From positions 1 through 8,004 of the forward strand of contig DATBMY010000461.1 in assembly GCA_036554605.1 (NCBI GenBank): a stretch of 8,004 nucleotides of DNA, given 5' to 3'. The stretch is from DATBMY01 sp036554605. GTDB taxonomy: Bacteria > Acidobacteriota > Blastocatellia > UBA7656. The notes beneath the pieces were generated by a model. That model was not told the DNA's origin and did not search any database. It saw only the letters and a list, made by a program, of their open reading frames with translations. Below are positions 1 through 5,501 of the stretch, piece after piece (positions within the stretch are counted from its first letter, which is position 1; the number at the start of each line of letters is the position of its first letter). The translations under genes and the position numbers were made by a program.

Positions 1-5
1 CAATA

Positions 6-97
6 CAGTGGTCAGTAGCTCTCGCACTTGAAATAGCATATTTCAAATCTCATAAGCAATCTCACCAACTACCAATCACTGACCACTGACCACTGAT
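6..97. repeat. Palindromic intergenic element with CACTGAC heptamers
   Basis: Three tandem 7-bp units CACTGAC, CACTGAC, CACTGAT occupy 77-97. The reverse-complement motif CAGTGGTCAGT lies at 6-16 and matches ACTGACCACTG at 78-88 and again at 85-95. Between these arms is a second perfect 8-bp inverted repeat, TTGAAATA (28-35) and TATTTCAA (39-46), with a 3-base loop. The whole block could fold as a long hairpin with an inner hairpin. It resembles the short tandemly repeated heptamers known from cyanobacterial intergenic regions; any relationship is inference. It may extend left of the window. No coding potential is visible here. Confidence 0.6.
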
Positions 98-103
98 TCG
101 GGC

Positions 104-132
104 TTGTCAACAAAGCGCAATCTGTGTAAAGG
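104..132 (+). promoter_or_regulatory. Weak candidate promoter for the first PilZ gene
   Basis: TTGTCA at 104-109 resembles a -35 box. After 17 bases comes TAAAGG (127-132), a poor -10 box. It lies between the repeat element and the PilZ gene at 252, where a promoter would be expected, but the -10 match is weak and no other support exists. Confidence 0.2.
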
Positions 133-251
133 TTTTCTCTCCGGTCAGCCCTGATCCTTAAATGGATACAGCAGGAGCCTCCGCAGGTAAATCTCTATAA
201 GCGCTAATGTTGAACCCCGGACATTGCATAAATCGTGGTGCAAGGAGCGAT

Positions 252-626
252 ATGAAGAGCACGGCTCAACTTGAAAGAAGACGATTTGAACGCGCCCCCA
301 TAGTCGCGCAGGTAGAATTCGAGCTTACCAACAGCAGCAGCGGCCCCTCACGAGTTCGCAAGCACATGGCCAATATAAGCACCGGCGGATTGTTCATTAT
401 CACCGAAGAGCCTATAAGGGCCGGCACGCGCATGGTCATAAGATTTGAGCTTCCCAATAAGCACCGGGTGATCGCCGTGTCGCGCGTATGCTACACCCGC
501 AAGGGGCAGGGGCTGGGCGTGGAGTTCTTGAGTCTGGACGATGAGGACAGGGAGGAGATCGAAGCGTACATAGCGTCGCTCAAGGGGAAGGACGCCTCGC
601 AGCCGCTTCCGAGACGGGCGTCATGA
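252..626 (+). CDS. Small PilZ domain protein, putative cyclic-di-GMP receptor
   Basis: A single-domain cytoplasmic PilZ protein of 124 residues. Both cyclic-di-GMP-binding motifs of the family are visible: the RxxxR motif (R10 and R14 in RRFER) and the (D/N)xSxxG motif as NISTGG at 41-46. The remaining beta-barrel signature continues to GLGVEF near residues 87-92, and a C-terminal helix follows (about 96-110). PilZ proteins of this size usually act as adaptors that change a partner's activity when cyclic-di-GMP binds; the partner is not known here. I chose the ATG at 252 because AAGGAG (242-247) lies four bases upstream; an in-frame ATG at 207 would add 15 residues without a good ribosome binding site. 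It is separated by 198 bases from the SPOR gene, so it is probably its own transcript. A second PilZ gene lies at 5126. Confidence 0.9.
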   Translation: MKSTAQLERRRFERAPIVAQVEFELTNSSSGPSRVRKHMANISTGGLFIITEEPIRAGTRMVIRFELPNKHRVIAVSRVCYTRKGQGLGVEFLSLDDEDREEIEAYIASLKGKDASQPLPRRAS

Positions 627-753
627 AGGTTTTTCTACCCCGGATGAGTGATGGTATGGGCTGAAAACAAAATACTTGATAAGGCCCATGCCCTATGCAA
701 TAATCGTTGCGCTTAATTGGCTCTGCCCCGTAATCAGCCCCACCCGTACAGAA

Positions 754-780
754 TTGATAATTGATCAACAGGCTTAAAAT
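754..780 (+). promoter_or_regulatory. Candidate promoter and small palindrome upstream of SPOR gene
   Basis: TTGATA (754-759) and TAAAAT (775-780) resemble -35 and -10 boxes, although the 15-base spacer is short. The same stretch holds the inverted repeat TTGAT (754-758) and ATCAA (764-768), which could be an operator. Transcription starting just after the -10 box would exclude the alternative TTG start at 786 and favour the ATG at 825. Confidence 0.3.
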
Positions 781-824
781 GGGCCTTGTTGTGGTGTCGC
801 CACATAAGCAGGCACGGGATAATT

Positions 825-2114
825 ATGCAGGTCGAAATACAAGATCAAGTATGTCCATTATGCCGGCGCGCAGCCGGGCCGAATCCGCAAGCCTCGGGTC
901 CGTCTCGCCTCTGCTACGACTGTCGTCTCATGATCGAGCCGATGGCGCCTCGCAGCTATGCCGGGCGCTGGCTGGCGACGCAGTCGTCGCTGCCTGATTC
1001 GACAACGGTCTCTAGCGATGTGGGGGCGGCAATCCCGGCGCCGTTGCGGGATTTCATTGAGCCTCCACGCGAGGATGAATACCTGCCGCCGTTTACTGCC
1101 CTTGAAGAGGAACCGCACGCGGATGAAGCCCGGACGGTCGAGTACCCGGCGCTTGAGATCGAGACCGGAGCGGCTGACGGTCACTCTATTGATTCGGCCC
1201 CGCCTTCGCCAATGCTCGATCTCGGATATTCGAGCGAGCCAGAGCCGGTCGAAGCAAGATGGCTAACCGCGCAAGACGTGGCGTCAGGGGCGGGCGAAAG
1301 TCGCTTGCCTGAACAGATAGTGGCTGAAAGCCAGGTTGCCGCGCGCGAATGGCCCGATCAGAGATTTGAGTTTGCGCGCGAAGAAGAGGTGACCGACGCC
1401 GTCGAGATCCCTCAACCGGCTGCTTTCGTCGCGGTTGTCGTCGACCAACAGCGCGCCGAGCCGCAGCCGGTTGAGGCAAAATCGGGCGGCTCGGCGCCAG
1501 AAGCTTTTATTGCCGCGACCGATCCATGGGAGAACCCGCTCCCGGCCTGGGAATTCTCGCAGAACGAATGGCCGGTGATGCTTGCGCCGAAGAACCAGAC
1601 AGACAATAAGAGAAGACTCCTTATCATCGCCGCCATCCTGTTATTCATTATTCTTGCCGCGCTCTACTTTTTCGTCATTCGGCCTGGCGCGGATACCTTA
1701 GACCCGGACGATGAGGCTCAGGTGGTTAACCCTCCGAGCGCCGCTCTGCCCGTGAGCCCGCAGAGCCAGGCTCCGTCCGCGGCCGTGAGCGCGGCCGCCC
1801 GGTTGGGGCCGCAGCCCGAATCGTTCAGACCGCAGCCGGCGACTCCCTCCACCGGGCGCTATTCGCTGCAAGCGTCGGCGTCGCCGAGCCAGACCGAGGC
1901 CGATGAGTTCGCCACAAGACTCAGGCAGGCGGGGCTGCCGGCTTTCGTAGTACCGGCTGACCTGGGCCGCAGGGGCATCTGGTACAGGGTAAGGATCGGC
2001 GGGTTTGAAAACGCGCAGGATGCTCTGCGCTTTACCGGCGAAGCAAAAGAGAGGGCCCGCGCTTCGGGGCTCACTTTGAGAAATCTGAACGTCGTCGAAA
2101 ACGATATGCCTTAA
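825..2114 (+). CDS. Zinc-ribbon, single-pass membrane protein with C-terminal SPOR domain
   Basis: A 429-residue protein. Residues 10-33 hold two CxxC pairs (CPLC at 10-13, CYDC at 30-33), a likely zinc ribbon. Residues about 55-255 are acidic, proline-rich and probably disordered. A membrane segment spans about 264-285, preceded by KRR, which predicts N-terminus in and C-terminus out. After a Pro/Ser/Ala linker, residues about 345-425 form a SPOR domain (YSLQASAS, a paired helix, then WYRVRIGGF). SPOR domains bind peptidoglycan stripped of peptides, typically at division septa, and FtsN shares the TM-linker-SPOR layout. The unusually long cytoplasmic part differs from FtsN. The next gene encodes a peptidoglycan amidase, the type of enzyme that makes denuded glycan. 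ATG 825 is preferred over a TTG at 786, although its ribosome binding site (GGGAT, 816-820) is weak. The SPOR call is firm; a division role is inferred. Confidence 0.87.
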   Translation: MQVEIQDQVCPLCRRAAGPNPQASGPSRLCYDCRLMIEPMAPRSYAGRWLATQSSLPDSTTVSSDVGAAIPAPLRDFIEPPREDEYLPPFTALEEEPHADEARTVEYPALEIETGAADGHSIDSAPPSPMLDLGYSSEPEPVEARWLTAQDVASGAGESRLPEQIVAESQVAAREWPDQRFEFAREEEVTDAVEIPQPAAFVAVVVDQQRAEPQPVEAKSGGSAPEAFIAATDPWENPLPAWEFSQNEWPVMLAPKNQTDNKRRLLIIAAILLFIILAALYFFVIRPGADTLDPDDEAQVVNPPSAALPVSPQSQAPSAAVSAAARLGPQPESFRPQPATPSTGRYSLQASASPSQTEADEFATRLRQAGLPAFVVPADLGRRGIWYRVRIGGFENAQDALRFTGEAKERARASGLTLRNLNVVENDMP

Positions 2115-2158
2115 CGCGGGAATTGAAGCGACGGAAGCGGGCGAAGTGGATTTTTAGG

Positions 2159-3484
2159 ATGCAGGAGTTTAATCCACAGAATCTCAGGTACGCAAAGCTG
2201 GTCGACAGGTACTCGCGTTATATCGAATCGCCCGTCTTAAAGCTCAGGTTCCTCAACGCCGCGCTGAGGATGGAGCCGCCCAACAGATGGCTTATGAGGC
2301 TGCCCTTTGTAGGCTCGCTGCCGGAGAGGGCGGCCATCATAGTTGAGCTTTCGAAAGTCTTGCCGGTAACACAGCGCGCGCCTCTCGCCTTGCGGCTGAC
2401 GTCGCTGCTCTACCGTATGAGGCACGCGGTCTATGCGACCTGCGCCGCGGCGGCGCTGCTGCTGACCGCCGGCATGGTTTACACGGTATCAAGAGTGATA
2501 AGCAATTTATCGATCTCGACCGAAGCAAAAGATACGCTGGCCGCCTCGCAGCTGGCCGCGCCGGCGAGCGCGGTCGTCCAGTTGCCGACGCAAGCGGGGC
2601 TCCCGCCCGAGAAGATATGGCTTGCCGAGCAGGGCGACGGATACGATTTTTATAGTAACGGAGCAAGGGTGCTGACGGAATTCGAGACCCCCGGGCCCGA
2701 ACGCCGCTTCTATCGCTTCAGTCTCGACGCGATTGGTCCGGCGACGGACCGGGGCGAGATAATGACGACTCCCGTCGGCATCGTCTATCACGTATCGGAA
2801 AGCGATCTTCTCCCTTTCACAGATGATTACAACGGGAGGCTGAAGGATCACTCGCGCGCGCTTCTTGAGTACGCCCGCGACCGCCGCCTCTACAATTACT
2901 TGATAGACCGGTTCGGCCGCACCTACCTCATAGTGCGCGATGAATACGCGGCCAATCATGCGGGCAACTCCGTCTGGAGCGATGAGCTCTACGCCTACGT
3001 GAACCTGAGCGCGGGCTTTATCGGGATATGTTTCGAGGGGCAATCGAAGACCGGGACGGTCATCGGGCCGGACGCGGTAAACGAGGCGCAGATATACGCC
3101 GCGCGGCAGTTGACGGCGGTCCTGCGCTCGAAGTATTCGATCCCGGATGCGAATTGCGTTACCCACGGGCTGGTCAGCGTGAACCCGTCGAACCGGCTGA
3201 TGGGCTATCACACGGACTGGGTGGCTTACTTTCCGTTCGAATCCGTGGGGCTTACGAACAAATACGAAGCGGAGCTGCCGGCCATCTCGCGTTTCGGGTT
3301 CGGCTACGACCAGGCTTATGTAGCCGCGGCGGGAGGCAACCGCTGGCCGGGACTCGACCGGGCGGACGCGGCGCTCGCCTCGGCCGCTAAACGCAAAGGT
3401 GTGACCGTCGCCGAAGAGCGCCGCCAGCTTGCGCGCGCGTATCAGCGACTTTACTCATTGCAGCGCGGGCTTGAGAAGAACTAA
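2159..3484 (+). CDS. Membrane-anchored N-acetylmuramoyl-L-alanine amidase (Amidase_2 type)
   Basis: A 441-residue protein likely to cleave the bond between MurNAc and the stem peptide of peptidoglycan. Residues 1-87 are a basic, cytoplasmic segment I do not recognise. A membrane segment lies at about 88-111, and a linker leads to the periplasmic catalytic domain (about 200-360). Family signatures visible are PVGIVYHVSES (H211, first zinc ligand), YLIDRFGRTYLIV followed by NHAG (H267), GFIGICFEG, and CVTHG (H336), with HTDW (H351, D353) placed where the last zinc ligand and catalytic residue are expected. A charged helical tail (about 400-441) follows. The gene starts 45 bases after the SPOR gene, so the two are probably co-transcribed. 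I chose ATG 2159, preceded by AAGTGGA at 2143-2149; a TTG at 2123 would add 12 residues (453 total). The amidase fold is confident; activity depends on the zinc ligands being correctly assigned. Confidence 0.85.
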   Translation: MQEFNPQNLRYAKLVDRYSRYIESPVLKLRFLNAALRMEPPNRWLMRLPFVGSLPERAAIIVELSKVLPVTQRAPLALRLTSLLYRMRHAVYATCAAAALLLTAGMVYTVSRVISNLSISTEAKDTLAASQLAAPASAVVQLPTQAGLPPEKIWLAEQGDGYDFYSNGARVLTEFETPGPERRFYRFSLDAIGPATDRGEIMTTPVGIVYHVSESDLLPFTDDYNGRLKDHSRALLEYARDRRLYNYLIDRFGRTYLIVRDEYAANHAGNSVWSDELYAYVNLSAGFIGICFEGQSKTGTVIGPDAVNEAQIYAARQLTAVLRSKYSIPDANCVTHGLVSVNPSNRLMGYHTDWVAYFPFESVGLTNKYEAELPAISRFGFGYDQAYVAAAGGNRWPGLDRADAALASAAKRKGVTVAEERRQLARAYQRLYSLQRGLEKN

Positions 3485-3513
3485 AGCCTTCGCTGGATGC
3501 GCGAGACGGTTTT

Positions 3514-3834
3514 ATGAACAAGAGCGATCTCATAACGGGAGCGATGAAGCGCGGCGGGCTTGGGCGCGGCGCGGCGCGGCGCGGCGTCGAGGCGGCGCTT
3601 GAGATAATAAAGCGCGAGCTTGGCGAGAGCGGCGCGATACAGATACGCGGGCTCGGACGCCTGGAACTCAAGCCCAAGAAGGCCGGTTTTGCCCCCGCCC
3701 CCCGCCGGGGCGTTGCCCCGACGCCGATACCGGCGGGCAAGGCCGTGAGATTGAAGGCGACCCGCAAGGCTGTCGCGAGTCTGAACACCGAGCCCCCCAA
3801 GCTCGACAAATCGGATAACAATTTTGGAGGAAAT
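3514..3834 (+). other. HU/IHF-like DNA-binding region plus linker (possible separate gene)
   Basis: This is the N-terminal part of the continuous frame, listed apart because it may be made as its own protein. The homologous HU portion ends near base 3786 (N91), exactly the length of a normal free HU monomer, which dimerises and bends DNA. Bases 3787-3834 encode a 16-residue hydrophilic linker and also hold the ribosome binding site for the next start. With one extra C in the C6 run at 3793-3798, translation would stop at TAA 3816-3818; with one fewer C, at TGA 3836-3838, giving the classic ATGA overlap. As the sequence stands there is no stop. Confidence 0.5.
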
Positions 3835-4875
3835 ATGAGCGACCATCACGATAACGAGAAGGGTAATCACGAGACGAAATCGGGCGAGGGCTCGGCTCTG
3901 GGTCTGGACGTGGGAACCAGCCGGCTGGTGCTTGCGAGCGGCTCGGCCGAACACGTCAAGTCTAAAGCTGAACTCAATGCGTTTATAACCGTGCCGTATT
4001 CGAAGTTCACCGAGAATATACTCAAGCAGAACAAGGTGACCTACCAGCTCAACGGCGGGCATACGCTTCAGGTCTATGGCAACGAGGCCGCTCGCTTTGC
4101 CAACGTCTTCAACACCGAGGTGCGGCGGCCGATGATGAACGGCACGCTCAACCCGAACGAGGAGTATTCGCTTTCGGTCATGCAGGCGATAATCCAGCAG
4201 CTCGTTCGGAAGTCGAAAAAGAACGAGGCGCTGCGCTTCAGCGTGCCGGGCGCGCTGCGCAACGGCGGGTCGCCCGATCTCGTCTATCACGAGGCGATGC
4301 TTCGCGAGCTGTTTAATTCCATGGGCTATCACGCCAGGGGAATAAACGAAGGGCTGGCGGTGATCTTTGCCGAGCTTGAGCGCGAGAATTTCAGCGGCAT
4401 AGGCATAAGCTGCGGCGGGGGCATGTGCAACGTCGCGCTCTCTTTCATGTCGATTCCGGTAATGACCTTCAGCCTGGACAAGGCGGGCGACTATATTGAC
4501 CGCAGCGTCGGGGCGGTTACGGGCGAGACTGCGTCGAAGATTCGAATAATAAAAGAAGAGAGCCTCGACCTTTCGCGCGCGCCGCAGAACAAGTATGAGA
4601 GCGCGCTTCACGTCTATTATGACGACGTGGTGCTGTCGCTCGTCGAATCCTTGAGAAGCGCGCTTTCCGAGACTAAGAACATGCCGAGCATCGATAAGCC
4701 CATGCCGATAGTGCTTAGCGGCGGCACGGCGCGGCCCAAAGGGTTTATAGATAAATTCCGGGAAGCGATAGAGCGAGATGGGTTTCCCCTCGACATTTCC
4801 GAAATACGCATGGCCGGCGACCCGCTCACCGCGACGGCGCGCGGCTGCCTTATCGCGGCAATGTACGACGCATAG
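3514..4875 (+). CDS. Continuous frame: HU/IHF-like domain fused to actin-like ATPase
   Basis: One uninterrupted frame of 453 codons. Residues 1-91 match the HU/IHF nucleoid protein family over its full usual length: MNKSDLI start, helices to about 38, IRGLGRLEL as the V-x-L-x-GFG-x-F strand, and GKAVRLKATRKAVASLN as the closing segment. The DNA-binding arm lacks the standard RNPxTG and is Pro/Arg-rich instead. Residues 92-107 are a linker, and residue 108 onward is a complete actin-fold ATPase described under the nested entry. The HU start at 3514 lies 29 bases after the amidase gene, with a weak ribosome binding site (AGACGG, 3504-3509). The junction contains a C6 run at 3793-3798, where a one-base indel in either direction would end the HU gene just before or overlapping ATG 3835. 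So this may be a true fusion, a nested pair, or two genes joined by an error. Confidence 0.6.
   Translation: MNKSDLITGAMKRGGLGRGAARRGVEAALEIIKRELGESGAIQIRGLGRLELKPKKAGFAPAPRRGVAPTPIPAGKAVRLKATRKAVASLNTEPPKLDKSDNNFGGNMSDHHDNEKGNHETKSGEGSALGLDVGTSRLVLASGSAEHVKSKAELNAFITVPYSKFTENILKQNKVTYQLNGGHTLQVYGNEAARFANVFNTEVRRPMMNGTLNPNEEYSLSVMQAIIQQLVRKSKKNEALRFSVPGALRNGGSPDLVYHEAMLRELFNSMGYHARGINEGLAVIFAELERENFSGIGISCGGGMCNVALSFMSIPVMTFSLDKAGDYIDRSVGAVTGETASKIRIIKEESLDLSRAPQNKYESALHVYYDDVVLSLVESLRSALSETKNMPSIDKPMPIVLSGGTARPKGFIDKFREAIERDGFPLDISEIRMAGDPLTATARGCLIAAMYDA
3826..3830 (+). promoter_or_regulatory. Strong internal ribosome binding site inside the HU-actin frame
   Basis: GGAGG at 3826-3830 lies four bases before ATG 3835 in the context TTTTGGAGGAAATATG. 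It is one of the best Shine-Dalgarno sequences in the window, far better than the one before the HU start at 3514. It strongly suggests that the actin-like protein is translated from its own start even though the upstream frame is open through it. Confidence 0.8.
3835..4875 (+). CDS. Actin/MreB/FtsA-fold ATPase (actin-like protein)
   Basis: A 346-residue actin-superfamily ATPase, cytoplasmic, of the size of MreB. Motifs in order are phosphate-1 GLDVGTS (23-29); SVPG (136-139); a connect-1-like INEGLAVIFA (170-179); phosphate-2 GIGISCGGGMCNVAL (188-202); AGDYIDRSV (217-225), equivalent to the GGDxxD of MreB; GETASKIR (230-237); adenosine motif PIVLSGGTARPKG (291-303); and ATARGCLIAA (333-342), connect-2-like. 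Family members bind ATP and many form filaments used in cell shape, division, plasmid segregation or pilus assembly. I cannot assign it to one of these; it is too divergent for classical MreB, and I see no FtsA-type membrane helix at the end. The N-terminal 20 residues are charged and His-rich. It follows the HU-like region in the same frame and is the last gene of the SPOR-amidase cluster. Confidence 0.8.
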   Translation: MSDHHDNEKGNHETKSGEGSALGLDVGTSRLVLASGSAEHVKSKAELNAFITVPYSKFTENILKQNKVTYQLNGGHTLQVYGNEAARFANVFNTEVRRPMMNGTLNPNEEYSLSVMQAIIQQLVRKSKKNEALRFSVPGALRNGGSPDLVYHEAMLRELFNSMGYHARGINEGLAVIFAELERENFSGIGISCGGGMCNVALSFMSIPVMTFSLDKAGDYIDRSVGAVTGETASKIRIIKEESLDLSRAPQNKYESALHVYYDDVVLSLVESLRSALSETKNMPSIDKPMPIVLSGGTARPKGFIDKFREAIERDGFPLDISEIRMAGDPLTATARGCLIAAMYDA

Positions 4876-4974
4876 GTCAGGGGCCAGGCGTCAGGAGTCA
4901 GGGGCCGAGGATTAGCGGTTGGTGAAGCTCCCGCAAGTATCCCTGGCCCCGGCCCCTGATCCCCTATCCCTGAC
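4875..4974. repeat. Degenerate heptamer repeats forming a dyad
   Basis: Directly at the stop codon of the actin-like gene, five 7-bp units follow: GGTCAGG (4875-4881), GGCCAGG, CGTCAGG, AGTCAGG and GGCCGAG (to 4909). After a 30-base spacer the complement appears: CCTGGCCCC (4942-4950), GGCCCCTGA (4951-4959) and CCCTGAC (4968-4974), so TCAGGGGCC at 4877 or 4898 can pair with GGCCCCTGA. A related copy lies at 7947-7977. There is no coding sign. It may act as a transcript-end structure, or simply be a dispersed genomic repeat. Confidence 0.65.
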
Positions 4975-5064
4975 TGTTGCAACAGAATCGCAATCAAGCG
5001 GGCGAACTTTCTCGCGCGTGGGGACCATCTCAAAATTGAGGGCGCGAGAGAATCCGCCTTGCTG
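4974..5064 (+). promoter_or_regulatory. Structured leader candidate upstream of second PilZ gene
   Basis: A perfect 12-bp palindrome CTGTTGCAACAG (4974-4985) is a possible operator. Downstream is a long imperfect hairpin: CAA (4995-4997) with TTG (5059-5061), GGCG (5001-5004) with CGCC (5055-5058), TCTCGCGC (5010-5017) with GCGCGAGA (5042-5049), and an apical CTCA (5029-5032) with TGAG (5037-5040). It immediately precedes the terminator at 5074. It matches no riboswitch or small-RNA consensus I can recall. It could be the aptamer half of an attenuator, or a small RNA ending at that terminator. Confidence 0.35.
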
Positions 5065-5073
5065 AGCCCAAAG

Positions 5074-5105
5074 AAGCCTCCCTCACATGCGGAGGCTTGT
5101 TTTTT
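5074..5105 (+). terminator. Intrinsic terminator or attenuator five bases before the PilZ ribosome binding site
   Basis: AAGCCTCC (5074-5081) pairs perfectly with GGAGGCTT (5091-5098) across a 9-base loop, followed by G and six T residues (5100-5105). The Shine-Dalgarno sequence of the next gene begins at 5111, so there is no room for a promoter between them. CCTCC in the 5' arm (5077-5081) could instead pair with GGAGG of that Shine-Dalgarno sequence (5113-5117). It may simply end the upstream operon, but the position favours attenuation. Confidence 0.8.
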
Positions 5106-5110
5106 AGCGC

Positions 5111-5118
5111 AAGGAGGT
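5111..5118 (+). promoter_or_regulatory. Ribosome binding site that fixes a TTG start
   Basis: AAGGAGGT is a near-perfect Shine-Dalgarno sequence seven bases before the TTG at 5126. No ATG or GTG occurs nearby in that frame before the PilZ domain, so this site decides the start codon. Confidence 0.85.
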
Positions 5119-5125
5119 CGTCGAG

Positions 5126-5497
5126 TTGCGTGATTATATTAAGAATGAAGAGGCTGGGGACCCGGGGCATGAGGAGCGCCGCCGCGCGCGCCGGGTGCCC
5201 GTATTTCGGCCAGTGACCTATTTCTCGGTCAGATTTGGCGAGACGCAAAGCCGTATATTAGATCTGAGCGTTGGCGGGGCCTACATAGAAAGCCCCGTGG
5301 TGCCGGCTGGAAGCGAGATAGAGCTTGAATTCTCGCTCGTGGGCGGATATCAGGTACGCGCGGTAGCGGTGGTGCGCTACGTCGTTTTAGGTTCCGGCAT
5401 GGGAGTCGAGTTTATCAGGATGACCGAAGAGAGCCGGTCTCACATAGAAGGTTTCGTCAATAGCTTCCATGCTCCCATGAGCGTGCAGGGAAGCTAA
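5126..5497 (+). CDS. Second small PilZ domain protein, putative cyclic-di-GMP receptor
   Basis: A 123-residue single-domain cytoplasmic PilZ protein. The arginine motif lies in the RRRARR stretch (18-23; R18-R22 or R19-R23 gives RxxxR), and the second motif is DLSVGG (46-51), so both ligand-binding signatures of the family are kept. GMGVEF (91-96) and a C-terminal helix (about 101-113) complete the fold. It starts at TTG 5126 behind a near-perfect ribosome binding site, and a terminator-like hairpin lies just before that site, suggesting control by early termination or by masking the site. It resembles the PilZ protein at 252 in length and layout but differs clearly in sequence, so the two are distant paralogues, not a recent duplication. 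A promoter for the next gene begins five bases after its stop. Confidence 0.9.
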   Translation: MRDYIKNEEAGDPGHEERRRARRVPVFRPVTYFSVRFGETQSRILDLSVGGAYIESPVVPAGSEIELEFSLVGGYQVRAVAVVRYVVLGSGMGVEFIRMTEESRSHIEGFVNSFHAPMSVQGS

Positions 5498-5501
5498 TGC
5501 T

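Noticed and set aside
77..97. CRISPR-like tandem repeat
   Set aside because: The units are contiguous 7-mers without spacers and there are no cas genes, so this is a short tandem repeat.
655..689. Hairpin TATGGGC / GCCCATG downstream of the first PilZ gene as a terminator
   Set aside because: The stem is only about seven pairs with a 22-base loop and no T-run follows, so it does not qualify.
761..997. 78-codon plus-strand frame overlapping the SPOR gene start
   Set aside because: It overlaps the zinc-ribbon coding region in another frame, lacks a ribosome binding site and has no motif.
2507..3211. 234-codon open frame on the minus strand opposite the amidase
   Set aside because: It overlaps the catalytic domain of a recognisable amidase, shows no domain signature and is best explained as a compositional shadow.
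3481..4611. 376-codon open frame on the minus strand across the HU-actin gene
   Set aside because: The plus strand carries clear HU and actin motifs with ribosome binding sites here. The minus-strand translation is Arg/His/Leu-rich without any motif, a usual mirror effect in GC-rich genes.
4991..5105. Cyclic-di-GMP (GEMM) riboswitch, suggested by AAGCCTCC near a PilZ gene
   Set aside because: The conserved GEMM core and the receptor stem sequences are not present; the AAGCCTCC is simply the terminator arm. The leader is kept only as an unclassified candidate.
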